64,000 bases of DNA from Thalassovita taeanensis (lineage in GTDB: Bacteria > Pseudomonadota > Alphaproteobacteria > Rhodobacterales > Rhodobacteraceae), in NCBI RefSeq assembly GCF_900110775.1, contig NZ_FOEP01000009.1:62001-126000 (forward strand), written 5' to 3'. This document shows, one piece after another, positions 63,825-64,000 of the stretch. The translations under genes and the position numbers were made by a program. Positions within the stretch are counted from its first letter, which is position 1, and every line of letters starts with the position of its first letter. The notes below the pieces were generated by a model, which made no database searches, was not told where the DNA came from, and was given only the letters and a program-made list of their open reading frames with translations.

Positions 63825-63851
63825 GGGGCGGAGCGATCCGCCCCCTTTTTT
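63825..63851 (+). terminator. Rho-independent terminator after the DUF481-like gene
   Basis: GGGGCGGA (63825-63832) and TCCGCCCC (63837-63844) form an 8-bp stem with a GCGA loop, followed by CTTTTTT. It lies 33 bases after the stop. Confidence 0.93.
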
Positions 63852-63882
63852 ATAGGCACATCTCGTTCGAGGAGGAACAAGA

Positions 63883-64000
63883 ATGCATATTGTGACTGGG
63901 AATGAACCGATCCGGGCCGCCGGGTTTGTCGAGGTACTGACCGCGCCCGAGGGTGATCTGGACATCGGGTACCGGATTGCGGGCGGTGACAGCGGGCCGA
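63883..64000 (+). CDS. Partial gene at window end, possibly a succinylglutamate desuccinylase/aspartoacylase-family protein
   Basis: ATG 63883 follows GAGGAGG at good spacing. The first 39 codons read MHIVTGNEPIRAAGFVEVL, then TAPEGDLDIGYRIAGGDSGP, and run off the end. The pattern weakly recalls the N-terminus of AstE-like zinc amidohydrolases (GxxxGP before the metal site), but the metal-binding residues lie beyond the window, so the identity is a guess. Confidence 0.4.
   Translation, partial: MHIVTGNEPIRAAGFVEVLTAPEGDLDIGYRIAGGDSGP

Overview
The window reads as chromosome of a marine-type alphaproteobacterium of the Rhodobacteraceae (Roseobacter group). Supporting signs are a PHB cycle with PhaR, two complete TRAP transporters, the rpsA-ihfB-lapA-trpF-trpB block, many ATGA/TGATG start-stop overlaps, GC-rich coding sequence and an N-type ATPase operon. 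These assignments come from reading translated sequence and recalled family motifs; no database search was run. I see no rRNA, tRNA, insertion sequence or CRISPR array.

Region by region. (1) 1-3.9 kb, minus strand: ftsH, N-ATPase atpD, atpC and the first codons of the next N-ATPase gene, all joined by 4-base overlaps. (2) 4.3-19.8 kb: a catabolic island. It holds an extradiol-dioxygenase-like VOC protein, two fumarylacetoacetate-hydrolase family enzymes, an FMN reductase, GntR and IclR regulators, two TRAP transporters, a metallo-beta-lactamase-fold hydrolase, a Rieske ring oxygenase, a glutamine-synthetase-like ligase and a carboxymethyl-hydroxymuconate-isomerase-like protein. Together they suggest uptake, possible gamma-glutamyl activation, ring hydroxylation and meta-cleavage of an aromatic, perhaps an amine; the substrate is not known. 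Two near-identical 24-base sites lie upstream of the second TRAP operon and the Rieske gene and probably bind the IclR protein. (3) 19.9-26.1 kb: LysR regulator, Ugp-like ABC importer and GpdQ-like phosphodiesterase, probably for a phosphodiester or glycerol-phosphate compound. (4) 26.5-33.1 kb: a DegT-type aminotransferase, a LysR protein and the PHB genes phaR, phaP, phaC and phaZ, with CTGC-N3-GCAG sites at the phaP and phaC/phaZ promoters.

(5) 33.2-36.4 kb: small hydrolases and a VOC protein on the minus strand. (6) 36.6-41.4 kb: thrS, then a bufferin-type RiPP operon (bufA precursor, bufB, bufC, bufD). A 47-codon ORF carrying TGCA repeats at exact 11-bp spacing sits between bufB and bufC. 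(7) 41.4-48 kb: small membrane and thioredoxin-fold proteins, a cold-shock protein, folA-thyA and a yjbH-yjbF exopolysaccharide pair with a convergent YjbE-like small protein. (8) 48.1-56.8 kb: ychF, trpA (preceded by a second 11-bp-phased TGCA array), a ZIP metal transporter, lldD, a sulfotransferase-like protein, rplY, pth, a DUF2237 protein, a membrane LuxR regulator and a small secreted protein. (9) 57-64 kb: trpB, trpF, lapA, ihfB and rpsA on the minus strand, then a LysR regulator, a DUF481-like outer-membrane protein and a gene cut by the window end.

The observations most worth following are the catabolic island with its duplicated operator, the TGCA array shared by the bufferin operon and the trpA upstream region, and the coupling of ftsH to the N-ATPase.
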